Positions 11,603-23,316 of a DNA stretch of 64,000 nucleotides are shown piece after piece. The DNA comes from Phylloscopus collybita (taxonomy: Eukaryota; Chordata; Aves; Passeriformes; Phylloscopidae). A program made the translations under genes and the position numbers. Position 1 is the first letter of the stretch. Each line of letters starts with the position of its first letter. The stretch is from contig JAJNNQ010000023.1 in NCBI GenBank assembly GCA_027886175.1, forward strand, positions 7,457,001-7,521,000, written 5' to 3'. The notes beneath the pieces are model-generated. The model saw only the letters and a program-made list of their open reading frames with translations, was not told where the DNA came from and did no database searches.

Positions 11603-13919
11603 GACACTGGAAATACTCTGAGGAAAGTGTGTCTCTGGGAGCCAAATGAAACTCCACATAATCCCTCTTCTCTCTGTGAGAAGAAAATAATGTCCTCCAA
11701 TTAATTATATCGAGGCATATAATTACATACTTACATAGTCAAAGACATTTTGTAGCAGAAATGAGATTGAATGTCAATTCCAGCTTCCAAAACCACACGG
11801 AGTTAAAACAAATTTTAGCTCCCATATTGAACTTTTCAAGCGACTTTTATTAATATGTAGAGAGATTATTGTTGACTGGACAAATTATTTGGGATGGAGT
11901 TTTTGCTGCAGTGCAGAGCTGGCAGTGCAGAATGCCAGACTCCACAGAGGACTGCAGTAAACCAATATATCTGTGCAAAAAAAAAATCTGGATTTTTCAG
12001 AGATTGTTATCAAAAATAGATGCTGAATAATGGCTGGTTTGGCCAAGAACAATATCTGGTGTTCTCACCTAGGGGTTCCTTATTTCCCTGTGGATTTTTG
12101 GCCTCCCTGGGCCATTTCCCTCTCAAATTCATCCTGTGGAGGTGGCAATGCCAAGTTTGATAGAACCTGTGGCTCTTGTGTGGAGGAGTTGAAAGCACAA
12201 GATAAATGATTGGAATTTACTGAGCAACACTTTCACTCTGGGACTGAAAGGGAAGAGTGACTCCTCAAAAACAGCATTGAACACATCATGAATATTAAAA
12301 ACAATCAAGCCAATTAGAGAAAAGTCAGCATTCTAAATATGAATGTGCACTCCTGGATAACTACTGAGGAATTCCTTTTTTCGGGCAATGTTTGCTGATG
12401 GATTCTGATGTCTCAATCAGGATTTCAGGACACAGATTTTTCCTCAAACCATTTGATCCAGCCTGTAAGGAGATATTTTATCACAGCCCTGTAACTATCA
12501 ACTCCAACTGATTATTTGCTTCAAGTTAAGCATGAGCTTAACTCCTCTTGTTGGCTCTGACATGGACATTCCCACCAGTATAATATTCCAAATCCCTCCT
12601 GTTATTATAACATTCCCCATAATGGGAACCCCAATATTACTGAGGACTTTGGCAACCTTGGCCAATGTAAACAGAATGGGAGGTGCTATTTCATTAATTT
12701 CCCCTGACTTGGGACAAAAATAACTTCATCCATGTCTTGGTTTTGTGTTTCAACCTCCAGGAGAACAATTTTCTTAAAAAATAAAGAAATTCGTTACTTT
12801 ATACCCCGGCTGGTTACATTAGACTGTAATTTCACAAGGCATCAGTGATTCCAGGGGCTGATTTTCTGACAGGCAAGAAAAAAAATGACCACACATTTGC
12901 GAGCATCAGTAGTCACCTCTCCTCATGCATAAAGCACACGGACACATTTTTGGCTGTCAGGGTCTGAGCAGCAGAACAGGGGAAGGAAGAAGCAGAGACG
13001 TGTTTTGGGTTCGTGGGGTTGATGAAGGGGGATCCCAGAGTGAGGACAGAAAAATGGGTCCCCGTGGGGCAGGGCAAGATCTCCTCTAATAAAAGAGTGA
13101 GGGTGCAAATGGGGGCAGGCACAGCCTCCCTGCTGGGGGAGAGACCACAAAGGATGGGAGGCAAACAGGAAGGGGCAGCGAGAGTTCCTTGCCCAGGTAG
13201 AACTGGGTGTCAAGGTATTTATGGTTTGGTCTCTTCTGTATCTCCTCAGGTCCTCCTTAAGCTGGATTTGGGGGTTTGGTCCTTTTGGTGTTTGGGGGTT
13301 AAAATGAGCCCTCCCAAACCCTTCTGCAGGACTCTCTTGTAAATTTGTAGCAAGCCAAATTTTTTAAATCTCTGTGTAATAAGGGCCATGTGCAGGACCC
13401 TGAAACTTATGCAACAAATAGTTTTCCATTTTTTAAAAAAAAGTTTTATTGTTATGATTTTTTTAATGCTGTACAATCAGCAATAAGACCACAATCACAT
13501 GTTTGAAGCTGGTATTAATAATTTCACAGCCAGTAAACACCTGAAACCTCTCCTCTCCTCTCTTTATTGGCTCCCTGGATTTTTATGAGTGTATTGCTGC
13601 AAGAAAGGCAGTGCAGGGAGTTGTCATGTTGGGAAACACCAGCTGCCCATCTGTTTCAAAATCATTCCTAGAGTTAAGCTTGAAATGCTTTAAAATCATG
13701 TGGGGTTGGATTTTGACCCAATTCTGCTCCCTGACGTCCACTTTGCTATGATGGCAAAGCAGTTTGACAGAAAGTCTCATGAGTTTCTGGCTCTATAAAG
13801 GATCCAGGAGAAGAGCAGAGTCAGAGGGAGGAAAATAATTCCTTTGCTTTACTTAGGGTCCTCTGGAAGAGTTGGTCATTTTATGGGGTCACCCTTCCCC
13901 TTTGGACTGTCTAGCCCTG

Positions 13920-14094
13920 TGGTCTCCCAGTGGGGTGGGGGAGGGAGTTGTGGCTGCTCCATCCCTGGCAGTGTCCAAGGCTAGGCTGGATGGAGCACCA
14001 GCCTAGATAGTGGAAGGTGTCCCTGCCATGGCAATGAGTGGAATGAGATGAGATTGAAGGTCCCTTCCAAACCCAAACCATTCTGTGATTCCAA
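13920..14094 (+). mobile_element. CR1 LINE 3' end fragment
   Basis: Sense-strand CR1 3' UTR. It shows GTTGTGGCTGCTCCATCCCTGG, then GTGTCCAAGGCTAGGCTGGA, AGTGGAAGGTGTCCCTGCC and finally AGGTCCCTTCCAAACCCAAA with ATTCTGTGATTCCA. The last octamer is already mutated and the body upstream of the UTR is absent. Confidence 0.92.
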
Positions 14095-14343
14095 GATCTG
14101 TTTCAGCCAGCATGGCAGAAAGGAAGGGCTGGGTGGGATTTTTTTTGGCCTGAAGTATGTGTCCAAGTCTGTCCCTGTTCCCCAAAGGTCAGAGCTCATC
14201 CAAACCCTTTGCTGAACATGGATTCCCCCCAAAAACCAGGACTAGTGAGGGTTCAGGCCTGCTTTTGAAGGACAACTCAGACAATGCCCTCTGTGCCCTC
14301 TCTGTACATACAGACATAAACATATAATGTGTATTAAAATTAA

Positions 14344-14412
14344 GGCTGTGGCAGAGGGGAGAATTAAACCCAGGTCTCTCAAAGCGCAAGCTAACCGTAA
14401 CCACTGGATTAT
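14344..14412 (-). mobile_element. Probable tRNA-derived (MIR-like) SINE relic
   Basis: Read on the minus strand this gives CCAGTGGTTACGG, then GAGAGACCTGGGTTTAAT, then CTCCCCTCTGCCACAG. The order and spacing resemble the tRNA-related head of MIR and other amniote tRNA SINEs, in which a GTGGTTA word precedes a GGGTTCGAATCCC B-box and CTCTGCCAC. The B-box equivalent (GGTTTAATTCT, minus strand of 14360-14370) is degenerate. The CORE part that should follow is not recognisable. A decayed tRNA pseudogene is the alternative. Confidence 0.5.
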
Positions 14413-14529
14413 TTTCCTCTCTCGTGTGAATGCTGCCTGCACACATTGTGTACAAATAGGAGAGAGATTTACTGGAGAAATAACCTCAGACACAATAATA
14501 CATGTGTGTACATGGATATAAATATACAT

Positions 14530-14900
14530 CTTCTCAATAGCGGCCTGCAAAAGCACCGCCTCGTAAAAACTCTCTGAATACTCAGTAAATTCTGGGCCAG
14601 GTTTCAACCCATGTTCCTGAGATAAGGACCAGAGGGAGGAGGAAGAAACAGACAGCAGAAATCCTTTCATCCCCCGGGGCCACAGCTGGTGAGGCCGTTC
14701 CTTTCAGCAGATGGGAATAAAAATAGATACATTTACAATTTACAATTGCAGCTGGATGGAGAAAAGGAGCAGCAGCGAACGCAGAGCAGTCGTTTGCTAA
14801 ACCCATAATAGTCAGGATTATGCAGCACTGCTGCTACAATAACATTCGTTTGCTGTCAGCGCTCCTGTGTAAAAACAAATTAGCTGGATGATTAATGAAC
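14530..14900. other. Possible conserved non-coding element
   Basis: The sequence shows no repeat signature and keeps CpGs inside AT-rich text (AATAGCGGCCTGCAAAAGCA, AGCAGCGAACGCAGAG, CATTCGTTTGCTGTCAGCGC), with a homeodomain-type ATTAATGA word near the end (14890-14897). That composition is typical of deeply conserved enhancers but is not proof. No coding frame fits. Confidence 0.25.
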
Positions 14901-15250
14901 ATCCCCAACAGCATGTGGATTCTCCTCGGTGATGCTCCAGCCCAGTGTGAAACATGCTACCCTGAGCTGTCCCTGCTGCTCGTGCTGCTCTGTCCCCTCT
15001 GCACACCTGGCTGCTGCCGGCACAGCGGGGTTCTGGCCCTTTTCTGGGGGTTTTATTTAAATAATGATAAGTAAGAGGAAGCTGAGAGTCCAGGAAGAGG
15101 TGCTGAGGTGAGAAATGTCTCCTTGAGGTTTGGTGTGACCTTATGCTTTGTGAAGAGGGGTCCTGCTTCCAGCCTCCAACAAGGCAGCCCATGGGTAGGG
15201 AGAGCTGAGGGTAAATAGGAAGGGGCTCTGCACAGGAGAGGTCACAGCCA

Positions 15251-15405
15251 AAATTCAAGGAGTGTTTGGGCAATGCTCTCAGGCACAGGGTGGGAGTTTG
15301 GGATGCTCTGTTGACCCCCTGTTTTGGGGTGCAGGGCCAGGAGTTGGTCTGGGTGATCCTTGTGTGTCCCTTTCCACTCAGGATGTTCCATGGTGATTCC
15401 GAGCA
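15251..15405 (+). mobile_element. CR1 LINE 3' end fragment, second 3' UTR type
   Basis: This belongs to a CR1 group with a different tail from the one at 341. It reads TTCAAGGAGTGTTTGGGCAA, GCTCTCAGGCACAGGGTGGG, GGTGCAGGGCCAGGAGTTGG, GATCCTTGTGTGTCCCTTTC and CACTCAGGATGTTCCATGG. The terminal octamers are eroded. The neighbouring 15849-15920 fragment carries the same tail type. Confidence 0.85.
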
Positions 15406-15848
15406 TGCCCTGGGTGCCGGGGGAAGGTGGTGGCTCTGTGTGACAGGATGGACTTCTGGGGCAAGGAGCAGAGCCAAGAGCAGGCACAGAGCAGGGATCT
15501 GCTCCCTCCTCCCCTGACTATCCCCTGCTCCATTGTATTTTCCTTTTGGAGCTTCTACCTTTTTTATTCCTTCCTAGCTCACATACCTGACAGGAATCAG
15601 AGCGAAAACTGACCGTGGAGAGCTGGGATCTGTCACCAAAAGGCACCTCCAGAGATCTCCTGCTGGTTTTTCCTGCTGTAGGTGTGGGGGCTGCAGTCTC
15701 TGGGCATTTTAAAAGCTTTTTTTTTCACTTTGAAATACCCACCTATCTCTCTCAGAGGTGTTTCAGATGATTCTGCAGGGGACTTCCATAGCAAATAGGG
15801 AGATGCATGGGTTTTTTCACTTTAATTAATCAAAGCATGATTAATCCG
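15406..15848. other. Unannotated sequence between two CR1 ends
   Basis: About 440 bp of unique-looking sequence with an AT-rich T-run around 15715-15725. Nothing else was identified. Confidence 0.5.
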
Positions 15849-15922
15849 GGCGCTGGCCTTTAAAGATCCTTGTGCATCCCTTCCAGCTCAGGATATTCTG
15901 TGATTCTTTGATTCTACAAATG
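15849..15922 (+). mobile_element. CR1 LINE terminal fragment
   Basis: Only the last 70 bases or so of a CR1 remain: GGCCTTTAAAGATCCTTGTG, CATCCCTTCCAGCTCAGGAT, then ATTCTGTGATTCTTTGATTC, three slightly mutated copies of the terminal octamer. The extreme 5' truncation is normal for CR1. Confidence 0.85.
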
Positions 15923-16074
15923 ACCAAGGAAGAAGGAGGCCTTGGCTTTGAGCTGTTACCCCACAAAGGGTGGGCAGACAATTCCAGACCTGAGCCAGCC
16001 TTGCAGGGGCTGCTGGGTCCCCTCAGGATGGGTTTGCATGGAAAGGTGGAACCAGTTTGGCCATGAACACAAAA

Positions 16075-16230
16075 CCCCAAAATGGTTTGGGTTGGAAAGG
16101 ACCTTAAGGATCATCTCATCCACACCCCAGCCATGGGCAGGGACACCCTCCAGTGTCCCAGGCTGCCCCAAGCCCTGTCCAGCCTGGCCTTGGACACTGC
16201 CAAGGATGTGGAAGCCACCAGTGATCCTGG
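16075..16230 (-). mobile_element. CR1 LINE 3' end fragment, antisense
   Basis: The plus strand reads AAATGGTTTGGGTTGGAAAG, GACCTTAAGGATCATCTCAT, CCATGGGCAGGGACACCCTC, AAGCCCTGTCCAGCCTGGCC and TTGGACACTGCCAAGGATGT, the complement of the CR1 3' UTR. The terminal octamers themselves are missing at the left edge. Confidence 0.92.
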
Positions 16231-16753
16231 TGCTGAGTGTGGTCCTTCCTGAGGGGCCCTGAGGCAGAGCTCCTTTCTGGCACTTACGGGGTTAAGGGTG
16301 TTTTTTCTGTTCCACACACACTCACACGAGCCTCCAGCAGTTATATAATATAAAAAGGCTCTTTTCTCATATCCCCACAGCGCGCAATAGGACTCCACAT
16401 ATAGCACACCAAAAACATAAAAAAATAAAAGGAGCCCAAACACTGCCAAAATCTACATTTTCGTTTGGCAAACCAGTTAAATCTATTCATAATCTGGTGC
16501 CTGAATCAGGTTTCAGACCAGACTAGACTGCCTTGGCTCCTGGTTTTTGTTGCTCGACCTGTCTCTGACTGAATTTAGCTATGATGTTACATCTTTAGCT
16601 GTAGAAAATTTCTAATAATGGTAGCCTGTTTTATTTTGCCACTGGAGGGTACAAGTTCCAGCATTTCCGTACCCAGGTCCAATTGGAGTCAGTTTTGGAC
16701 TTTTTTTTGGACAGAAACCTCCCTTGTTGCTTTGCACTGTTTTCTTTTTGCCC

Positions 16754-16770
16754 TTTTTTTTTTTTTTTTT
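16754..16770. repeat. Homopolymer T17
   Basis: Seventeen T inside a longer pyrimidine-rich tract (about 16735-16790). Confidence 0.93.
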
Positions 16771-19215
16771 CCTTTCCCTCTCTTTTTTAATTTTAATAAT
16801 GTTCACCCTCACAGCTTCCAGGAGGTGAAATGAAAACACAGCAAATGTGAAATGTGCAGTGTCAAAAAATCCACATTTGTCCCAGTCACCTGCCCCACTC
16901 CTCTGGGGCCCCTGGAGCTCCCTCAGCACACGGTGATGAGGATGGAGCCACAGATCCTGGAGGTTCCCTCAGAGCTCTCCCCCTCCTTGGGAGGCCACAG
17001 CTCAAAGTTTGATTTAGGCAGTGGGAATGAACATTAATTAGTAGTAAATTAATCCCTGCTTTTTGGGCACTGGGATGGGAATCTTAAAGGAGATGCACCA
17101 AAACTGAATCCCAAATTTCACTCCCTTTTCACCGTTCTTGTCGACAAAGCCATGAAGGTGTTTCACCTTCACTTCTGGTTGAACATCCCCCAGGATCTTA
17201 GGGCTACAGCACCACCCCAAAAATATCTGCACACCCCTAAGGGCTCCCTAAACCCCTTGAATTCCCAAGCACAAGGAAAGCAGGACCACGCTGGGCTGGG
17301 AATTAGGGACAAGGCTCTGTGTGCAGCAGAGCGTTTTGGTGGCATTTTGGTGTCTCCCAAACTGACTTTCCCTGGAAGGATCCAGTTCAGCTTTTCTGTC
17401 AAACCTACTGCCTGCTGGAACAGGAAATCTTTAGGGTTTTATATAGTGCTAATAGGCCACCAGAAATTTTGGCTATAGAAATAACCCTACATGGAGAATT
17501 AGAGAACATGGGCAGGATTCTTGTTTTAAATATATAGATATAAACAGAGTGATTCCTTCTCCCCCGCTAAATTAACCCAGGGTCTGTTTGGGCTAGGCAA
17601 CCACAGGGAAATTAGAAAGGAGTAAAGTTGTGGAATTTGTTTGGGAAACAAATTTTCTTTAATTTTGTTTTCAGCATCTTGAGGAGAAGCGAGGCAATAC
17701 GAGTGATTTGGAAGGCAGTTGTGAAGTTTTAGTTGTTGAAAGGACCATAAAGTGAGGTTGAGACTGCAGTTTCTTTGCTTTTCTGCCTTTGTTTGAATCC
17801 AGAAGTGGTAAAAATTGACTCAGGCTGGGGAGAAAAGGAGATTTCATCTCCAGATTTTCCCTCAGCAATCAGAGGGGAGACTTCTTCATCCACCACACAC
17901 TTATCCATAAATATGCCTTGGAGGATCCATAACAACAGGGAATGCTGATGCTTAACTGGAGGACTAGATGATTCCTGCACATTTGTGTAATTATGGAAAT
18001 GTTTAAAGGAATTAGCACTCCAAAACCTGAACCCAGCTGGGGAAAAGCCATCACCACAGTCCCGGGAGTGATGGAAAAGGCTCAGGGAATGACCGATGCC
18101 ACAGATGTGATATCTGGGAATAAAAATGGAGAAAAACATCCAACAAGGAGTCTGGGACCTGTCCTGGACAGTAGCAGGAGGGGACAAGGGCAAAGCAGGG
18201 CCATGGTTCCACCTGGGATTCATCTTCCTCCCTCGTGGAGCAGGGAATTGTGTGGGGGCTCCTCTGGGGGGTTCAGGGAGTGGCAGCCCCAGATCCTGAC
18301 TGCTCCCGTCAAGGGGACATGGAGGGGACCCAGTCTGGGCTAATTTGGCCAATTTTGAGCAAAAGCAACCCCGAAGAGGGAGCTAGGAGGTCGGGCTGAC
18401 CTGGGGAGCTCTGCCCTGCCAACTTTGGGTGGGTTTGCGTAAGGTTGGATGTCTGAGTGGGGTTTTTTTTCTGCCCAGCCCTCATCATTACGTGCTTGCA
18501 TTGAAAATTAAGTTACCACACATTTAATGAACTTAATTTCCTAATTCTGACAGAGTTGCCACTGCCAGTGATTCACTCCCTGCTTTTTACATATTTGGGC
18601 TGTGTTTTGGTTCGGGTTTTTTTAAACCAGGCAGATCTCCATGGCCAAACACTGGGCTCATTATTTTCTTTTCACTTAGCTGAAACAAGGTACGTAAGAA
18701 ATTGCCATCAGTGTTATCTTAGAGCAGGGATTTCTCCAAAATTTCCACCCTGGGGGGAATATAGGAAAAGCAAAACATTTCCTGACTCATCTTTTCTGAT
18801 CCTTCGTCCTCTGGTCTCAGACCTGACCAGAAGGAGATGCCATGGATCAAACAAACACTTTGCAAAGCGGTACAAAACCAGTGAGCACCTTGAACCTCTG
18901 GAATGGTCAAAGTTTGGAGGTCAGCTCTGCTAGGACGGTCTGGGGGAGCTCAGCCCTTCCTGCTTTAATCCTGATGAATCCATGGAAACTTTTCCAGATG
19001 CTACACAGATTATTCTTCAAACATGTAAATTTTATTTAATTAAGTGAAACCGCTCTCAAAAGACTAATTCTGCACTCCAGTGCTGCTGAGAGGGGATATT
19101 AAAGGAGCTGCTCTGTTAAATTCTAGAAGCTTGGGATAATTTCACTGTGCCCCAGTACCTGCAGAGCCTTTCTGGCAGGTAGTTGAGGGTTTTCTACTCA
19201 GGAATTTCTATTAGA

Positions 19216-19239
19216 AATTAGAAATTTAAATTTCTAATT
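19216..19239. repeat. Perfect 24-bp palindrome
   Basis: Twelve bases (AATTAGAAATTT) are followed directly by their exact reverse complement, with no spacer. A related TTTCTATTAGAAATTAG stretch lies just to the left, so the palindrome may have arisen from small local inversions in AT-rich DNA. No protein-binding role is claimed. Confidence 0.9.
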
Positions 19240-19892
19240 CAAACAGGACCATGTTGTAGGAGCACGATGCTAAAGCAGGAAGCTCAGGCAGGGAATATTC
19301 CCCAGCTGAACACTGTTGTTGCTATTGATATAAAAAGGGTGGGAAGGGGGGTTGTAAAAGTGTGAGGAATTAACACACGGGCTCCTTGAACCCAGACTGA
19401 TCCTCTGCTGCTCTGACTGCATGGAGGCGTTTATGAATCCTTTACAGGCTTCAGGCACCCATTCTCAGATTTGTCATGGGGTTTGGAGGGGTGAATTAGC
19501 TGCTGGTCTCCACTGGATCTGCTCATATTGATTTGGTTGGAATTTAGGGTTCAACCCCAGGGGCAGAATGTCAGTCCCTGCTCCAACACTGCTCCAGAAC
19601 TTCTCAGTTTTTCGTGGTCAGAATCTCCATTTCAATTCCCAACCCAAAATGCATCCACTGGCACTTTACACCCAGGAATTCCTAAACTAGTTCCTAAACT
19701 AACTCCTCCTTTAGGAGGTGCTGAAATCACCTGTCCATTACAAGATCTTGCCTCCCACTCTGCCATTTCGTCCCAATGTCCTTCCAGCAAAGAGCTGTGA
19801 GTTGATGGAATTGTGATGGGATTGTGCTCTCAGACCCTTAAATATGGAGGGGACAACTTGTTCTTGTAGTCAAAAGTAAAAGAAACACAGTT

Positions 19893-20100
19893 GTGGGATC
19901 CCAGACTGGTTTGGGTTGGAAGGGAACTCAAAGCTGATCTTGTTCCCACTCCACTGTCCCCGGCTGCTCCAAGCCCTGTCCAGCCTGGCCTTGGGCACTG
20001 CCAGGGATACAGGGGCAGCCACAGCTGCTCTGTGCCAGGATCCCCCCACCCTCCCAGGGAACAATTCCTTCCCCAGATCCCATCCAACCCTGCCCTTGGA
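19893..20100 (-). mobile_element. CR1 LINE 3' end fragment, antisense
   Basis: The plus strand has TGGTTTGGGTTGGAAGGGAA, then CCAAGCCCTGTCCAGCCTGG, GGCACTGCCAGGGATACAGG, GCCACAGCTGCTCTGTGCCA and CCCTCCCAGGGAACAATTCC. This copy keeps more of the upstream UTR than the one at 16075, down to the GAAGGAATTGTTCCCTG block. Confidence 0.93.
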
Positions 20101-21592
20101 CAGTTTGGATTTGTTCTGTATCAACAACCACTGGGTCCAAAGCACAACAGTTCTGTCTGCAGAACCAGGCTTTGATTTTCTTGCCATTTCTCTCCTAAGC
20201 TTGCCTAAAGCAGTGGTTAAATAATTGATATTTGCTTTCTGGAGGGAGAGTTTACTCTCTTTTGACCCTGCTTTGGAGTTCTTTAAGATAAGGCCAAATA
20301 TTGACAAAGCTGGAGCTGAGGTTTCAGTACACAGAAAAAAAAAAAAAAAATTGGTGTTGCTTAGGAGTGAAAAAACTCCAACCAGCCTGGCTGTAAACTT
20401 CTCTTAGGGTAAATAACTGGGAATGTGCTTGCTGAGAAATCCTGCTGATGAAGAAAGCCATGGTATTAAAGGGGAGCAGAGAGTTCCCACCCAAATAAAA
20501 TACAGGGTTAATTCTCTGATCCTGAATTCCTTCATTCCAGATTCACACAGGCAGAGGGGGATAAACCCAGGGACATTTAACTGATCATGGCTTTCTCAGA
20601 GAAGGAGGAAAAAAGAAGTTTCTCCCGCAATTTGGTGGGAATAGCAAAGCCAGAGGTGGCTGCCACGTTGTGCCAAGCTCCAGCCCTATTTTGGGAAAGC
20701 TTTGAAAACCCTGCAGCCTAATTATGGTTCTGGAAATGGATCTTAAATGATTTAGAAATACAAACCACTATTGATTGGAGTAGAAAGTTTAAGCAAACCT
20801 GGGGAAAGGTAATGGCTTCAGTAATGCCTCATGCTATTGTTGGTGGAAGCTTTCATTGCTCTTGTGACAAATTTATCCCTTTTATCCCATTCCAAGTCCC
20901 TTTGCTGTGCCCAGCATGGGGGTATCAATCCTTTCGACTTTGAACAACTTGGCCACGTTTTCCCTGCCGTTAAGACAGCAGTTTTTTTCCCTCACCTAGG
21001 GGAGTAATCCCAGGATCCTGAAATCCTTGGAGATCACCAAACATGTCCCTTGTTTTTGATGGTTTGGGTCAGCTACATACCTGCAGAAGCCATTGCTGGA
21101 AAACCAGCCCAATATTGATTGGAAACAGCGATTTCCAGCGGTGCAAGGAGTTGTTTATTCCCAAATGACTCCCTCCTGATTCCCAGGTGCCCCGAGGGCT
21201 GTGATGTTCCTGGCTGGCTCCGAGCAGTGTTTACATCTTGGGCTTGGCACCACATGAATCCGGCTTTGCTTCTCAGCAGCATGATAGGATCAGGGAGCTC
21301 GGGGATGACAGATCGCGGATCCAGGAGAACCCCCAAGTGCCCTGGGAAGGCTCCTTCTGAGATTTCTGCAGCTGGTTATTTCCTTTCCTTGGATCACACC
21401 CTCCTGGGAGAAGTGATGCTGGATGCTTTTCCTATGCTGATAGTGCAGTAAGTTCCTTAAGTAAACCACAGCTGATTCCTGCCCCTGGTGCTGCCATCTC
21501 GCTGTCCTGTCATTGAAAAGCAGTGATTTGTAAGTCTGCTCTGCTGGCTTGCCTGGAAACCCACAAGGTGGAAATCAGCATCAGCCCCTCAC
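20101..21592. other. Unannotated sequence
   Basis: About 1.5 kb without a recognised gene. A16 lies at 20335-20350. Frames up to 110 codons (21119-21451) have no recognisable domain. Confidence 0.5.
20335..20350. repeat. Homopolymer A16
   Basis: Sixteen A; no linked retroposon was recognised. Confidence 0.93.
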
Positions 21593-21965
21593 TGATGCCT
21601 TAGGAAGGCTGACCTGAAACAGAGGCTGGACAAAGCTAGAGAATAAAGATATTGATTAAAAGACTTCCAGGACCCACCCTGGGCATTACAGGAGCCTGAC
21701 CAAGGCTGCACCCAGGGTGGGTTGGGAATGGCCACACAAAATGGCTGCTTGATCATGAGATTTTACATTTTTGTAAGTTTTGGTCCATTTGCACATTGGG
21801 GTTTAATTGTCCAATTACAGCTGCAGGTTGTGAGGTCCCATCCTTTTGTTCCTCCCTTCAGTCCATTGTTGTTTGTGCTTTTGGGCTGAAAGTTGTCCTT
21901 GGTGTGCAGCAGGAAAAGATTTGTTTTGTCTACTTGGTCTGTGAGGAGAGCTTGCTGGGACTTCA
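21593..21965 (-). mobile_element. Solo LTR of an endogenous retrovirus (copy 1)
   Basis: The minus strand matches the plus strand of about 35853-36227 over nearly its full length. Shared words include CTGCTGCACACCAAGGACAA, CTTTCAGCCC, GGATGGGACCTCACA, AATTGGACAATT, TGCAAATGGACC, GGGTGCAGCC, CTTTATTCTCT and GTCCAGCCTCTGTT. Read on minus it starts TGAAGT and ends CATCA, in keeping with TG...CA LTR termini. No gag, pol or env sequence adjoins it, so it is a solo LTR. Family name and exact ends are uncertain, and no target-site duplication was found at these boundaries. Confidence 0.8.
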
Positions 21966-22591
21966 TATGAGACTCAAAACTACATCCTTGGGTGGCACAG
22001 AAACTGACAATATGAAAGCTAAATCTGAGGCATCATTGCCGTTATTAAGAACAAATTTACCGCAAAAAAGCCCTCCAAAGGAAAACAAACAAACAAACAA
22101 AACCACAAAACACAAACAATCAAACAAACAAAAATCAACTTCAGAATTTCCTCTTTATTTCTACCAGTCTGAAACTACCTGAGTACCTCATGGAGGGCTT
22201 AGAATGTCCAGAAAGTTCCTAATGGCCACAAAAAAATGAATATTTGAATGGTGACTGCGGTTAATTGTGTTTATTGCTCTGCTAATTTATCCACTCCGAC
22301 TGTCCAGGAGAGCACCACCATCACCAGGCCTGATAAATGTGCTGGAGGATGTAAACCTAGATGAGGGTTTTGGCTTGGGGAAAGTTTGTTTTTCCAAAGT
22401 GAAATGATGGATTTCTCATGCTAGATATGAACAAAGTTGTTATAAAGTAAAGGAAAATAAATTAAAATGGAGGCAAAAGAAACTTTCCATTTTCTAGAAT
22501 TAAATCCAGACTTATTTCATCTGAATGTATTGATCATATATTTAAATTTGAAATCAAGGATTGTAATCCTGTCCAGCTGGAGTCAAAAGCT
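21966..22591. other. Unannotated sequence with (AAAC)n tract
   Basis: Contains an AAAC-rich simple repeat at 22082-22133 and otherwise AT-rich unique sequence. The frame at 21796-22182 crosses from the LTR into this tract and is considered spurious. Confidence 0.5.
22082..22133. repeat. Imperfect (AAAC)n microsatellite
   Basis: A run of AAAC/CAAA units with interruptions, directly downstream of a CTCCAAAGG word. No retroposon body was recognised. Confidence 0.85.
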
Positions 22592-22705
22592 GGAAAAACT
22601 CCCAGCATGCCCAAAGCAATAAAATAAAAGCAGGAAGAAAGAAGAACAAAGGGATAAGATTCTGCTCCTCTGACTGCCAAGCACATAAGAATAAAAACCA
22701 TGGAC
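22592..22705 (+). repeat. Local duplication, copy A
   Basis: Matches 23317-23437 in the same orientation. The best part is AAAGCAATAAAATAAAAGCA, GGAAGAAAGAAGAACAAAG, GGGATAAGATTCTGCTCCT and TGACTGCCAA. Similarity fades into GGAAAAA-TCCCA on the left. The second copy has an extra 8 to 10 bases (around GCAGTGAG) after ACAAAG. Confidence 0.93.
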
Positions 22706-23316
22706 TGTTCTAATTGATCCCATCCTAAACAAAAACAGAAGGGGTGAATAACCCTCTAAGACACCCAAATTTCTTCATTTACTGGGCAGAAATCTCTAAA
22801 ATTAAGTGAGATTCCTCTGGACATATGAAAAGTCCTCTAGCAAGGCAGCATTGCTGATGACAAATAAAGTTTGAAATCAAAAAGGAGTTTATTGCTCTTT
22901 ATCTTATCTGTCCACACCATGCTCACATTCTGTTGATCCCAGGCATCAGAGTTTTTCCATGGAAGATAAATATTCCCTTCTCCTCCTCAAAACATAACTT
23001 GGCTCTGAGTTTTGCTGTATTTTGTTCCTTCTGAAGCAATGAAATTGGAGGTTTGGTGGCCACTCCATAAGATGGGGACTTGTCTGAGGCTCTGCAGCAC
23101 TTCCAGCCCTTCCCCACTCATCCCAGTGAATCATTATTTGTTGTTATCCATAATGCAGTGTTTGCTTGTCAGCATAGAGATTATCCATAAAAATCCTGGT
23201 TCTCCCACCCACCCTGCAAGCAGGAAAGCATTTAATGCAAGTGTTGGAAGGGACAAATGGATGACACATTGCTCTTGTCTTCACTTAGAATCAAAAAAAA
23301 AAAAAAAAAAGAAAAG
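22706..23316. other. Unannotated spacer between local duplicates
   Basis: About 610 bp of unique sequence that includes the A18 run (23293-23310) just before the second duplicate. No gene was seen. Confidence 0.5.

Larger units (their letters stand above)
5339..13919. other. Long unannotated unique region
   Basis: This 8.6 kb contains no supported gene. It holds an AT-rich low-complexity stretch (about 5790-5890), an A23 plus GA tract at 8774-8810, an A16 run at 11587-11602 and a GC- and CpG-richer patch near 10640-10860. Open frames are up to about 121 codons, overlap on both strands and show no domain or codon pattern. No clear CR1 or LTR sequence was seen. Confidence 0.55.
16231..19892. 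other. Long unannotated region
   Basis: No gene was recognised. It contains T17 at 16754-16770 within a polypyrimidine stretch, a short hairpin (GAAGGTG-TTT-CACCTTC at 17154-17170) and a perfect 24-bp palindrome at 19216-19239. The 207-codon minus frame at 17729-18352 has no recognised domain and ordinary composition for a chance frame. Confidence 0.55.

Noticed and set aside
14344..14412. A functional tRNA gene
   Set aside because: The B-box is mutated, the acceptor stem does not pair and no pol III terminator was found in the expected place.
14818..15477. 219-codon minus-strand frame
   Set aside because: It runs through a sense CR1 tail on the opposite strand and has no recognisable domain.
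17729..18352. 207-codon minus-strand frame
   Set aside because: No domain or signal peptide, no exon-intron signals and a composition typical of chance frames.
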